A program made the translations under genes and the position numbers. From assembly GCF_041431415.1 (NCBI RefSeq), contig NZ_CP107845.1, positions 2,480,001 through 2,544,000 of the forward strand: a stretch of DNA of 64,000 bases. Direction: 5' to 3'. This document shows, piece after piece, positions 8,593-16,924 of this stretch; positions within the stretch are counted from its first letter, which is position 1; each line of letters begins with the position of its first letter. Below the pieces are notes generated by a model. That model saw only the letters and a program-made list of their open reading frames with translations. It was not told the DNA's origin and searched no databases. The DNA is from Streptomyces sp. NBC_00513. Lineage in GTDB: Bacteria; Actinomycetota; Actinomycetes; Streptomycetales; Streptomycetaceae.

Positions 8593-9360
8593 ATGGGTCA
8601 CTGGTGGTACCGCAACATCCTGGAGCCGGGCAAGCTCCCGCTGCTGCTCGCCCTGCTGTCGTTCGTCCTGTCGTTCCTGATCACCCGGGTGATCACCCGC
8701 CTGATCCGGGCGGGGCGGGGGCCGTTCAAGAACGTCACGCCGGGCGGCATGCACATCCATCACGTCGTACCGGGCGTGATCCTGGTGATCATCGGTGGTT
8801 TCGGTGCGATCAGCAGCGGTCGGGAGGGCTTCGGATCGCTGCTCTCCGCCGTGCTCTTCGGGATCGGCGCCGGGCTGGTGCTGGACGAGTTCGCGCTGAT
8901 CCTGCACCTGGACGACGTGTACTGGAGCGAGGACGGCCGCAAGAGCGTGGAGATCGTGGTCCTGACCGCCGCGCTGGTGGCGCTGATGCTCGGCGGGTTC
9001 CTGCCGTTCGGGGTCAACGACCTCACCCCCGAGGAACGGCAGAGCCGCGGGGTGGTCATGATGAACATGGCCGGCAACTTCTGCCTGGCGTTGGTCGCGC
9101 TGTGGAAGGGCAAGGCGCGCACGGCGATCTTCGGAACGGTCGTGCCGTTCGTCGCGCTGATCGGCGCGGTTCGCCTCGCCCGGCCCGGTTCCCCCTATGC
9201 GAAGCGCTTCTACGCGAACCGTCCGAAGGCGCGCGCCAAGGCGGGGCTGCGCGCCTTCCATCACGACCGGCGCTGGGCCTCGCCGCGCCGCAGGTTCGAG
9301 AACTTCATCGGCGGGACGCCGGACCCGGAGCGGGTCTCGCTGGAGAAGGGCCCGGACTGA
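8593..9360 (+). CDS. Integral membrane protein, function unknown
   Basis: A 255-residue protein with about six hydrophobic segments: one near the N-terminus (LLLALLSFVLSFLITRVI), others at VVPGVILVIIGGFGAI, LLSAVLFGIGAGLVLDEF, IVVLTAALVALMLGG and AIFGTVVPFVALIGAV, then a basic cytoplasmic tail. A motif GGMHIHHVVPG and LDEFALILHLDDVYW resembles sequences in many actinobacterial membrane proteins of unknown role; His and Asp clusters hint at metal binding, but this is speculative. ATG with GGAAGGTGG ribosome site. It is divergent from cobS. Confidence 0.8.
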   Translation: MGHWWYRNILEPGKLPLLLALLSFVLSFLITRVITRLIRAGRGPFKNVTPGGMHIHHVVPGVILVIIGGFGAISSGREGFGSLLSAVLFGIGAGLVLDEFALILHLDDVYWSEDGRKSVEIVVLTAALVALMLGGFLPFGVNDLTPEERQSRGVVMMNMAGNFCLALVALWKGKARTAIFGTVVPFVALIGAVRLARPGSPYAKRFYANRPKARAKAGLRAFHHDRRWASPRRRFENFIGGTPDPERVSLEKGPD

Positions 9361-9387
9361 CGGGCGGACCGCCGGTGCCCCCGGGGA

Positions 9388-9666
9388 TCAGCCCGGGATC
9401 AGGCCGTCGTCGCTGAGCATCTCCCTGACCTCGTCCAGGCTCGCGCCGGGCGCCGGGAGGATCAGCTCGGACGGCTCCAGGGCCTCGTCCGGCAGGGGCT
9501 CGCCGAGTCTGCGGACCGCGTCGAGGAGCGCGGCCAGCGTGCGCCGGAACCCCTCGCCGTCACCGGACTCCATCTCGGCGAGCAGTTCGTCGTCGAGCTT
9601 GTTCAGCTCGACGAAGTGGCTGTCGGCCAGTTCCCACTGGCCCTCCCCCATGATGCGAACAATCAT
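9388..9666 (-). CDS. PspA-associated protein PspAA
   Basis: A 92-residue acidic protein beginning MIVRIMGEGQWEL, typical of the small PspA-associated (PspAA) proteins of actinobacteria. It lies 12 bases after the PspA gene on the same strand, so the two form an operon. Its role is probably modulation of PspA at the membrane; this comes from the genomic association, not from a known activity. Confidence 0.82.
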   Translation of the reverse strand: MIVRIMGEGQWELADSHFVELNKLDDELLAEMESGDGEGFRRTLAALLDAVRRLGEPLPDEALEPSELILPAPGASLDEVREMLSDDGLIPG

Positions 9667-9678
9667 GACGGGCCCGTC

Positions 9679-10473
9679 CTACTGCTTGTCGAACCGGTGC
9701 GGGGTCTGGGTGGGCTGGGTGGCGCCCGGGGCGCCGCCCTCGATGGCCTGCTGCCGGTCGGCCGGGCCGCCCGCCAGTTCGGCCTTCATCCGCTGGAGCT
9801 CCAGCTCCACGTCCGAGCCGCCGGAGAGGCGGTCCAGCTCGGCCTGGATGTCGTCCTTGGAGCCGAGGCCACTGCGGTCGTCCAGGGCGCCGGAGGCCAG
9901 CAGCTCGTCGATCGCGCCGGCGCGGGCCTGGAGCTGGGCCGTCTTGTCCTCGGCCCGCTGGATGGCGAGGCCGACGTCGCTCATCTCCTCCGAGATGCCG
10001 GAGAAGGACTCCGCGATCCGGGTCTGCGCCTGGGCCGCGGTGTAGGTGGCCTTGATGGTCTCCTTCTTCGTGCGGAAGGCGTCCACCTTGGCCTGGAGGC
10101 GCTGGGCGGCGAGGGTCAGCTTCTCCTCCTCGCCCTGGAGGGTCTGGTGCTGCACCTCCAGGTCGCTGACCTGCTGCTGGAGCGACGCGCGCCGGGACAG
10201 GGCCTCGCGGGCCAGGTCCTCGCGGCCGAGGGCCAGCGCCTTGCGGCCCTGGTCCTCCAGCTTGGTGGACTGGCCCTGGAGCTGGTTCAGCTGCAGTTCC
10301 AGGCGCTTGCGGGAGGTCGCGACGTCGGCGACACCGCGGCGTACCTTCTGCAGCAGTTCCAGCTGCTTCTGGTACGAGTAGTCGAGGGTTTCGCGCGGGT
10401 CCTCGGCCCGGTCAAGGGCCTTGTTCGCCTTCGCGCGGAAGATCATCCCCATACGCTTCATGACACCGCTCAT
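9679..10473 (-). CDS. pspA: PspA/IM30 (ESCRT-III-like) membrane-stress protein
   Basis: A 264-residue, almost wholly coiled-coil protein (heptad-rich from about residue 25 to 220) with the PspA N-terminus GMIFRAKANKALDRAEDP. PspA/IM30 proteins polymerise on damaged membranes and preserve the proton gradient. A Gly/Pro/Gln-rich tail of about 35 residues follows the coiled coil. The ATG at 10473 is the only plausible start; a ribosome site AGAAGGGGG lies somewhat far upstream. It is the first gene of a two-gene operon with PspAA. Confidence 0.9.
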   Translation of the reverse strand: MSGVMKRMGMIFRAKANKALDRAEDPRETLDYSYQKQLELLQKVRRGVADVATSRKRLELQLNQLQGQSTKLEDQGRKALALGREDLAREALSRRASLQQQVSDLEVQHQTLQGEEEKLTLAAQRLQAKVDAFRTKKETIKATYTAAQAQTRIAESFSGISEEMSDVGLAIQRAEDKTAQLQARAGAIDELLASGALDDRSGLGSKDDIQAELDRLSGGSDVELELQRMKAELAGGPADRQQAIEGGAPGATQPTQTPHRFDKQ

Positions 10474-10742
10474 GGGCTTCGCGCGCCCCCTTCTAGACGG
10501 ACCTCGCTCAAGGTCACCAACAGAACCCACAGTACGGGCCCTGTCTCCATTACCGCACTGTTCGAGAACGAATGCGCTCCTCCTCCAGGACGACTACGCC
10601 GCCGCCGTGTCAGGCGTAAGGAGTAGGTGGTCCCAGGAGATCCCCGGAGGGGCCCGCCCGTCACAAGAACCCTGCACAAGTGAAGACGCCCGCCGTTGCC
10701 GGATCGTTCCCCACCGAGGTGGGGAGCGTGCCCTTGACCACG

Positions 10743-10748
10743 TAGGCT
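10743..10748 (+). promoter_or_regulatory. -10 element of a probable leaderless promoter
   Basis: TAGGCT ends seven bases before the GTG of the DUF3043 gene, the spacing at which transcription would begin on the start codon. No ribosome site is present. Confidence 0.5.
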
Positions 10749-10755
10749 TGGTTTC

Positions 10756-11355
10756 GTGTTTGGTAGCCGTTCCTCCAAGGAAGAAAAGGCCCCCGCCACC
10801 GACAAGGTGAGCGCCGACCTTTCGCAGCCCCGTGACCCCCAGGCCCCGAAGGGCCGCCCGACGCCGAAGCGTGCTGTGGCCCAGTCGCAGCGCAAGGCAG
10901 TGGTGGCCTCGACCGGCAATCGGAAGGAGGACGCCAAGCGGGCCCGTGAGCGCCGTCGCGTGGAGATGGCGAAGCAGCGCGAGGCCCTCGCCAACGGCGA
11001 CGAGCGCTACCTGCCCGCCCGCGACAAGGGCCCCGTCCGCCGCTTCGTCCGCGACTTCGTGGACTCTCGCTTCTCGGTCGCCGAGATGTTCCTGCCGCTG
11101 GCGGTGATCATCCTCGTGCTGAGCATGGTGCGGGTCGAGCGGCTCCAGAGCATCGCGCTGGTGCTGTGGATGGGTGTGATCGCGCTGATCCTCCTCGACT
11201 CCATCGGCATGTTCATCCGTCTGCGCAAGGCCGTCAACGAGCGGTTCCCGGACGAGCCCAAGCGTGGCGCCGTCGCGTACGGCCTGATGCGCACGCTTCA
11301 GATGCGCCGGCTGCGCCTGCCGAAGCCGCAGGTCAAGCGCGGGGAACGGCCCTGA
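10756..11355 (+). CDS. DUF3043 family membrane protein
   Basis: A 199-residue protein with a highly charged N-terminus (about 95 residues rich in Lys, Arg and Glu), two adjacent helices (FLPLAVIILVLSMV and IALVLWMGVIALILLD) and a basic tail. This is the DUF3043 pattern found across actinobacteria; the function is unknown. The GTG start is preceded by a -10-like TAGGCT at leaderless spacing. The downstream methyltransferase overlaps or directly follows it, so both are probably cotranscribed. Confidence 0.85.
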   Translation: MFGSRSSKEEKAPATDKVSADLSQPRDPQAPKGRPTPKRAVAQSQRKAVVASTGNRKEDAKRARERRRVEMAKQREALANGDERYLPARDKGPVRRFVRDFVDSRFSVAEMFLPLAVIILVLSMVRVERLQSIALVLWMGVIALILLDSIGMFIRLRKAVNERFPDEPKRGAVAYGLMRTLQMRRLRLPKPQVKRGERP

Positions 11356-11393
11356 GCACAGCGACGCCCGCATCCGGGGCGTCGGGGGGCGAC

Positions 11394-12179
11394 GTGGCCG
11401 ACTTCTCCGGGGGATCCCGACTGTGGCTGGAGGGCCTGGGCGGACTGCGCAACGCGGTCCGGCAGGAACTCGTGGGCCGCCAGGTCGACGAACAGATCGC
11501 GCACCGCTTCCCGGTCGGGCAGCGGCTGCGCGTCCTCGACGTGGGCATGGGCCAGGGCACCCAGGCCCTGCGCCTGGCGCGCGCCGGGCACAAGGTGACC
11601 GGCCTGGAGCAGGACCCCGACATGCTGGCGGTCGCCCGTGAGGCGCTGGCCGGCGAGCCGGCGGGCATTCGCGACCGGGTCCGGCTGATGGAGGGCGACG
11701 GCCGGGAGACCGGCGCGCACTTCGTGCCGGGCAGCTTCGACGTGGTGCTGTGCCACGGCGTCCTGATGTACGTACCGGAGCCGGACGCCATGCTGGCGGG
11801 GCTGGCCCGGATGCTCGCTCCGGGCGGGCTGCTGTCCCTGCTGGTGCGCAACGGCGACGCGCTCGCCATGCGACCGGGGCTCGGCGGCGACTGGAACGCC
11901 GCTCTGCGGGCGTTCGACACCGTCGACTACACGAACCGGTTGGGCCTGGACGTACGCGCCGACCGACTGGCGGGTCTGACGGCCACGCTCTCGGGGATCG
12001 GGGCTCCGCTCCAGGCCTGGTACGGGGTGCGGGTCTTCACCGACGGCACCGAGGCCGGGAACCACCTGCCGAACGAGGCGGAGATGGAACGGTTGCTCGC
12101 CGCCGAGGACCGGGCCGGACGCACCGACCCGTACCGCGCGGTGGCGGCGCTGTTGCACCTGTGCGGTGTGCGGGGCTGA
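11394..12179 (+). CDS. SAM-dependent class I methyltransferase
   Basis: Carries the Rossmann SAM-binding motif RVLDVGMGQGTQALRLA, an acidic loop (GLEQDP) and the post-motif FDVVLCHGVLMYV, typical of UbiE/COQ5-like small-molecule methyltransferases (about 261 residues). The substrate is not deducible. The start is uncertain. The GTG at 11394 has a G-rich ribosome site, whereas a CTG at 11352 would overlap the DUF3043 stop codon and read 14 residues more, with GGGGAACGG upstream. Coupled to the preceding gene. Confidence 0.85.
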   Translation: MADFSGGSRLWLEGLGGLRNAVRQELVGRQVDEQIAHRFPVGQRLRVLDVGMGQGTQALRLARAGHKVTGLEQDPDMLAVAREALAGEPAGIRDRVRLMEGDGRETGAHFVPGSFDVVLCHGVLMYVPEPDAMLAGLARMLAPGGLLSLLVRNGDALAMRPGLGGDWNAALRAFDTVDYTNRLGLDVRADRLAGLTATLSGIGAPLQAWYGVRVFTDGTEAGNHLPNEAEMERLLAAEDRAGRTDPYRAVAALLHLCGVRG

Positions 12180-12207
12180 GCCCGCACACCGCGGCGGCGG
12201 GCGCCGG

Positions 12208-12420
12208 TCAGGCGTCCAGGGCCTCGCGCAGGCTCATCGTGTACAGCTCGGTGCCCGTGTCGTCGGACAGCTTCACCTTCTCGGTGCCGCCCTCCAGCAG
12301 GTCCTTCCAGTACTCACCGATCCAGGACTCCGCGTCCCCCTGCGTGGTGAACTCCTCCGGCACCACCGACGGGGTCGTCTCGCTGCCCTCGGCCGTCTCG
12401 AACCGCCACGTCCACGCCAT
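12208..12420 (-). CDS. Small conserved hypothetical protein (70 aa)
   Basis: Begins MAWTWRFETAEG and contains many acidic residues and three Trp. GGAGG lies six bases before the ATG, which excludes the longer frame to 12522. It has no membrane segment or known motif. It looks like a small soluble protein conserved in streptomycetes; the function is unknown. It is divergent from the MBL-CobU gene. Confidence 0.75.
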   Translation of the reverse strand: MAWTWRFETAEGSETTPSVVPEEFTTQGDAESWIGEYWKDLLEGGTEKVKLSDDTGTELYTMSLREALDA

Positions 12421-12548
12421 GTCCGCCTCCGTTGCTCGTCCGCTGTTCGCGCGTCGATCGTCCTTCGCGCACCCGCGTTGTTCGCCTTGAGTCTGCCCGC
12501 AGAGTAGCCGGGCGAGCACCACTCCCGCGGACGCGGGAGGATCATCGG

Positions 12549-13778
12549 GTGGAACTCACTCTGCTCGGTACCGGTACCCCCGAAGGACTGCCCCGACCCG
12601 GCTGTCCCTGCGCCGCCTGCGCGGTCTCCGTCGGCCCCCTCTCCAGGGCGGCGACGGCCGTGCTCGTGGACGGCGCGCTGCTGCTCGACCTGACCCCCGG
12701 GGCGGTGTTGGCCGGGGCCCGCGCGGGGCATTCGCTGGCCGGTGTGCGGCAGGTGCTGCTCACCCACCCGCACGACGGGCCCCCCGTCGAGCTGCCGCCG
12801 GGTCTGCCGGCGGCGGGGCGGGTGCCGGACGGGCAGGAACTGTCGGTGATCAGTGGTCACCGGGTGCGGGCGGTGCCGATGGACACGCCCGGCACCGGCT
12901 ACGAGGTGACCGGGCCGGACGGCAGCCGGCTGCTGTACCTCCCGCCGGGCGGGGCGCCGGCCGGTCTGGGGTCCGGGCGCCCGGAGTCCGGGGGCTCGGC
13001 CGGGCAGCGTCCCTACGACGTGGTCCTCGCGGACGTGCTCGGCCGGCCGGAGGCGGTGGCGCGGCTGCGGGCGAGCGGCGCGCTGGGGCCGGCGACGGAC
13101 CTGATCGCCGTGCACCTGGACCACGACACCCCGCCCGGGCGGGAGGCGGAGCGGCGGTGCGCGGCGGCCGGGGCGCGGCTGGTGCCGGACGGCACGACGG
13201 TGGCGGTCGGCGAGTACCACGCGGCGCCGGAACTGCCGCGGCGCACGCTGGTCCTGGGCGGCGCCCGGTCCGGCAAGTCGTACGAGGCGGAACGCCGGTT
13301 GGCGGGCTTCCCCGAGGTGGTCTACGTGGCCACGGGCGGTTCCCGCGACGGGGACGCGGAGTGGGCGCAGCGGGTGGGGCTGCACCGGGAGCGGCGGCCG
13401 TCGAGCTGGCGGACGGTGGAAACCTGCGCGCTGGTCCCGCTGTTGGAGAACGACGGCGGCCCGCCGCTGTTGATCGACTGCCTGGCGCTGTGGCTGACCG
13501 ACGCGATGGACCGGGCCGGGGCCTGGGACGACGAGGCGTGGGCGGGCGGCGGGCAGCGGAAACTGCGCGAGTCGACCGAGGAGTTGGTGGCGGCGGTCCG
13601 CGCGACCCGTCGTCCGGTGGTGCTCGTCAGCAACGAGGTCGGCTCGGGAGTGGTCCCCGCGACGTCCTCCGGGCGACGTTTCCGTGACGAGTTGGGGCGG
13701 CTCAACAACGCGGTGGCGGCGCAGTGCGAGCACGTCCTGCTGGTCGTGGCCGGACAGGCGGTGGTACTGAAGGACTGA
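12549..13778 (+). CDS. cobU: MBL-like domain fused to CobU (adenosylcobinamide kinase/guanylyltransferase)
   Basis: Residues about 230-409 are CobU: P-loop VLGGARSGKSYEAER, VYVATGG, LIDCLALWLTD and LVSNEVGSGVVP. CobU phosphorylates adenosylcobinamide and attaches GMP. The first ~225 residues form a metallo-beta-lactamase-like domain starting LTLLGTGTPEG with CPCAAC near residues 19-24. Its metal motif is eroded (THPHDG where the family has HxHxDH), though a later HLDHD remains. The fusion is a layout I associate with actinobacteria; the N-terminal domain may act on a phosphoester of the pathway or be structural. GTG with GGGAGG eight bases upstream. cobT follows after 107 bases. Confidence 0.88.
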   Translation: MELTLLGTGTPEGLPRPGCPCAACAVSVGPLSRAATAVLVDGALLLDLTPGAVLAGARAGHSLAGVRQVLLTHPHDGPPVELPPGLPAAGRVPDGQELSVISGHRVRAVPMDTPGTGYEVTGPDGSRLLYLPPGGAPAGLGSGRPESGGSAGQRPYDVVLADVLGRPEAVARLRASGALGPATDLIAVHLDHDTPPGREAERRCAAAGARLVPDGTTVAVGEYHAAPELPRRTLVLGGARSGKSYEAERRLAGFPEVVYVATGGSRDGDAEWAQRVGLHRERRPSSWRTVETCALVPLLENDGGPPLLIDCLALWLTDAMDRAGAWDDEAWAGGGQRKLRESTEELVAAVRATRRPVVLVSNEVGSGVVPATSSGRRFRDELGRLNNAVAAQCEHVLLVVAGQAVVLKD

Positions 13779-13850
13779 CGTCGCCGGCGCCGGGTCGCCG
13801 CGGCGTCGAAATCGCGCCCGGCGCACCGACGGCGAGGCTCCGGGAGGGGC

Positions 13851-13878
13851 TTGGGGAGGGCCTCACCGGCTGTACGCT
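13851..13878 (+). promoter_or_regulatory. Leaderless-type promoter of cobT
   Basis: TTGGGG (13851-13856), a 16-base spacer and TACGCT (13873-13878) end seven bases before the ATG of cobT. No ribosome site precedes that ATG, so the transcript probably begins at it. Confidence 0.6.
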
Positions 13879-13885
13879 CTGGCAG

Positions 13886-14950
13886 ATGACCACGCTGAAT
13901 CTCGACGACTTCTCCGATCTGATCGAACGCCCCGACGGGGGCGTCCGGCGTGACGCCGAGGATCGCCGTGAGCGGCTGGCGGTGCCGCCCGGCGCGCTGG
14001 GCCGGCTCGACGAGCTCGGCGAGTGGCTCGCCGCCGCGCAGGGGCGGGTTCCGGTCGGGCAGATCGAACGGCCCCGCGTCGTGCTGTTCGCGGCCGACCA
14101 CGGCATCGCCGCCGAGGGGGTCTCCGCGCGGACCGCGGGCACCGCGCACGAGCTGGTGCGGGGCGTGCTCGACGGGACCAGCCCGGTGGCCGTCCTGGCG
14201 GCCCGGTTCGGCGCCGGCGTACGGATCGTCGACACCGGCCTGGACTGCGATCCGGGGCTGCTCCCCGAGGAGATCGTGCGGCACCGGGTGCGGCGCGGCA
14301 GCGGGCGGATCGACGTCGAGGACGCGTTGACGGTCGAGGAGGCCGAGGCCGCGCTGCGGCTCGGGATGCGGGTCGCCGACGAGGAGGCCGACTCGGGAAC
14401 CGATCTCGTCGTGCTCGGGGACCTCAGTGTCGGTGGCACCACGGTGGCCGCGACGCTGGTCGCCGCACTGTGCGGGACGGACGCCTCGGTCGTCACCGGT
14501 CGCGGGGGCGCCCCGATCGACGACCTGGCCTGGATGCGCAAGTGCGCGGCCATCCGCGACGCCCTGCGCCGGGCCCGTCCGGTCCTGGGCGACCAGGTGG
14601 CCCTGCTGGCGAAGGTCGGCGGCACGGACGTCGCCGCGATCACCGGCTTCCTGCTCCAGTGCGCGGTGCGCCGTACACCGGTCATCCTCGACGGGCTGGT
14701 CTCGGCGGCCTGCGGGTTGGTGGCCCAGAGGGCCGCGTTCCGGGCCCCGGACTGGTGGTTGGCCGGCCAGGCGAGCGGCGAACCCGGCCAGGCGAAGGCC
14801 TTGGACAGGATGGCGCTCAACCCCGTGCTCGACCACGGCGTCACTGTGGGCGAGGGAACAGGGGCCTTGCTGGCCCTCCCCCTCGTCCAGGCGGCCGCCG
14901 CACTCGCTGCGGAGCTGCCGGAACGAGCGGCGGAGGAGCCGACGGACTGA
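13886..14950 (+). CDS. cobT: Nicotinate-nucleotide--dimethylbenzimidazole phosphoribosyltransferase CobT
   Basis: Makes alpha-ribazole phosphate from dimethylbenzimidazole and nicotinate mononucleotide for the lower ligand of cobalamin. Visible family motifs: PPGALGRLDELG near residue 35, VVLFAADHGIAAEGVS, the Gly-rich GDLSVGGTT, and the C-terminal MALNPVLDHGVTVGEGTGA with the catalytic-base glutamate. Length 354 is standard. The start ATG is preceded by promoter elements at leaderless spacing. Together with cobS and cobU it completes nucleotide-loop assembly in this region. Confidence 0.94.
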   Translation: MTTLNLDDFSDLIERPDGGVRRDAEDRRERLAVPPGALGRLDELGEWLAAAQGRVPVGQIERPRVVLFAADHGIAAEGVSARTAGTAHELVRGVLDGTSPVAVLAARFGAGVRIVDTGLDCDPGLLPEEIVRHRVRRGSGRIDVEDALTVEEAEAALRLGMRVADEEADSGTDLVVLGDLSVGGTTVAATLVAALCGTDASVVTGRGGAPIDDLAWMRKCAAIRDALRRARPVLGDQVALLAKVGGTDVAAITGFLLQCAVRRTPVILDGLVSAACGLVAQRAAFRAPDWWLAGQASGEPGQAKALDRMALNPVLDHGVTVGEGTGALLALPLVQAAAALAAELPERAAEEPTD

Positions 14951-15017
14951 ATTCACCGGGCGCCACGGGCCTGACCAGTCCGGGGCGCTCGATCCGCCCG
15001 TGGACGGTGACGCCCCA

Positions 15018-15023
15018 TATCAT
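15018..15023 (+). promoter_or_regulatory. -10-like TATCAT before the MprF-like gene
   Basis: TATCAT ends eight bases before the ATG at 15032, which lacks a ribosome site, so leaderless expression is possible. An alternative TTG at 15047 has GGGAGAGG upstream. Confidence 0.4.
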
Positions 15024-15031
15024 CGCTTTCC

Positions 15032-16924
15032 ATGGGAGAGGTCCGCTTGACCAGCGCAGATACCACAACGGCAGTAAACGGAAGAAAAGAGTCCGGCGGC
15101 GATCCCGCCGGCAGGGGGGAAACAGGCAAGGGGGATCCCGCGGCCAAGGCGGAGGCCCGCAGGGGCAGCAAACCGTCACGGCGCGGCGCCGCCTTCGCGA
15201 TCTGGTACCTGCGCGTCGTCACCTTCGTGAACTTCCTCAGCGCGGTGTGGCTTTCGCTGGGGCAGGACCTGCGCCGGCACAACACCGCCGACTTCTACAC
15301 CCCGTACCTGCTCACGGCGGGCTTCGCCTCGGGGCTGTTCTCGCTGATCCTCGCCGTCACCATGGGCCGCCGCAAACGGGCCGCCTGGATCCTGAACCTG
15401 GTGATCAGCGGCATACTGCTGTTCGCCTTCGCCACGGCCGCCTTCGCCCCGTGCGTCGGCGGGGACTACGACTTCTGCTACCCGGAGTTCCGCGACCACG
15501 CGCAGAACTGGGTCTCGCTCGCCTTGACCGCGGCCTTCGTCGGCGCCCTGCTGCTGGGCCGCCACGAGTTCTACGCCAAGGGCGACCGGTCCAACCCCAA
15601 GCTGGCCACCGCCGTGGCCGCCGTCGGGCTGCTGCTGACCTCGCTGGTCGCGGCCCTGCTCGTCGGCGCCACCAACACCGACCCGGACCGGGCCGACGCC
15701 ACCTTCCTCGCCCGCTGGAAGTACGGCGCGATGCGGCTGATCACCCTGGAGCCGAACGACCGGGCCTACGACGGGATCGCCACGCCGGCGTGGGTGGACG
15801 TCTTCGTCAACGTCATGTCGATGCTGCTGCTCCTCGCCGTGCTGTTCGCCGCGTTCCGCTCGCGCCGCGCCGTGGACCCGCTCACCCCCGAGGACGAGGA
15901 CCGGCTGCGGGCCCTGCTCGCCAAGCAGGGCGACCGTGACTCGCTCGGCTACTTCGCGCTGCGCCGCGAGAAGTCCGTCATCTGGTCCCCCACCGGCAAG
16001 GCCGCCGTCACCTACCGCGTCGTCGGCGGCGTGTCCCTGGCCTCCGGCGACCCGATCGGCGACCCCGAGGCCTGGCCCGGCGCCATCGAGCCCTGGCTGG
16101 CCGAGGCCCGCGAGCACGGCTGGGTGCCGGCCGTCATGGGCGCGAGCGAGGAGGCCGGGCAGATCTACGCCCGGCACGGCCTGGACGCGCTGGAACTGGG
16201 CGACGAGGCCATCGTCGAGACCGCCGAGTTCACGCTGGAGGGCCGCGCCATGCGGACCGTCCGGCAGGCCTACAACCGGGTCAAGCGCGCCGGGTACACG
16301 GTGCGGATCCGCCGGCACTCCGACATCCCGACCGAGGAGATGGACGTACTCCTCGTCCGCGCCGACGACTGGCGCGACGGCGCGACCGAGCGCGGCTTCT
16401 CGATGGCACTGGGCCGGTTGGGCGACCCCGACGACGGCCAGTGCGTGATGCTGGAGTGCTTCGACGGCAACGGTGAACTGCGTGCCGTGCTGTCCTTCGT
16501 GCCGTGGGGACCCAAGGGTCTGTCGCTCGACCTGATGCGCCGCGACCGGGACTCGGAGAACGGTCTGATGGAGTTCATGGTCATCGAACTCCTGGAGCGG
16601 TCAAAGGAGATCGGCGTCACACAGGTCTCACTGAACTTCGCGATGTTCCGCTCCGTCTTCGAGCGGGGATCGAAGCTCGGCGCCGGTCCGGTGCTGCGGA
16701 TGTGGCGCTCGTTGCTGAGCTTCTTCTCGCGCTGGTGGCAGATCGAGTCCCTCTACCGGGCCAACGCCAAATACCGGCCGATCTGGGAACCGCGGTTCAT
16801 GCTCTTCGAGAAGAGTTCGGACCTGCTGCGGATCGGTGTCGCGGCGGGCCGGGCGGAGGGCTTCCTCGAAGCTCCCGGCCTGCCGAAGTGGATGCACCGC
16901 AGACACCTGGAGACCAAGCGTTGA
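15032..16924 (+). CDS. MprF-like phosphatidylglycerol lysyltransferase-domain (DUF2156) membrane protein
   Basis: A 630-residue protein: a basic low-complexity N-terminus, about six or seven membrane helices (residues ~55-285), then a cytoplasmic DUF2156/GNAT-fold domain (~300-630) with FALRREKSVIWSPTGKAAVTYRVVGGV and the C-terminal LGAGPVLRMWRSLL region. MprF-type enzymes transfer an amino acid from aminoacyl-tRNA to phosphatidylglycerol, changing surface charge. The amino acid used cannot be told here. ATG at 15032 fits a leaderless start; TTG at 15047 with a good ribosome site is the alternative. The next gene overlaps its stop codon. Confidence 0.85.
   Translation: MGEVRLTSADTTTAVNGRKESGGDPAGRGETGKGDPAAKAEARRGSKPSRRGAAFAIWYLRVVTFVNFLSAVWLSLGQDLRRHNTADFYTPYLLTAGFASGLFSLILAVTMGRRKRAAWILNLVISGILLFAFATAAFAPCVGGDYDFCYPEFRDHAQNWVSLALTAAFVGALLLGRHEFYAKGDRSNPKLATAVAAVGLLLTSLVAALLVGATNTDPDRADATFLARWKYGAMRLITLEPNDRAYDGIATPAWVDVFVNVMSMLLLLAVLFAAFRSRRAVDPLTPEDEDRLRALLAKQGDRDSLGYFALRREKSVIWSPTGKAAVTYRVVGGVSLASGDPIGDPEAWPGAIEPWLAEAREHGWVPAVMGASEEAGQIYARHGLDALELGDEAIVETAEFTLEGRAMRTVRQAYNRVKRAGYTVRIRRHSDIPTEEMDVLLVRADDWRDGATERGFSMALGRLGDPDDGQCVMLECFDGNGELRAVLSFVPWGPKGLSLDLMRRDRDSENGLMEFMVIELLERSKEIGVTQVSLNFAMFRSVFERGSKLGAGPVLRMWRSLLSFFSRWWQIESLYRANAKYRPIWEPRFMLFEKSSDLLRIGVAAGRAEGFLEAPGLPKWMHRRHLETKR

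Noticed and set aside
13779..13885. Possible cobalamin riboswitch before cobT, and also before cobS
   Set aside because: No B12-box-like sequence or long structured leader was seen; cobT appears leaderless, which leaves no room for a riboswitch.
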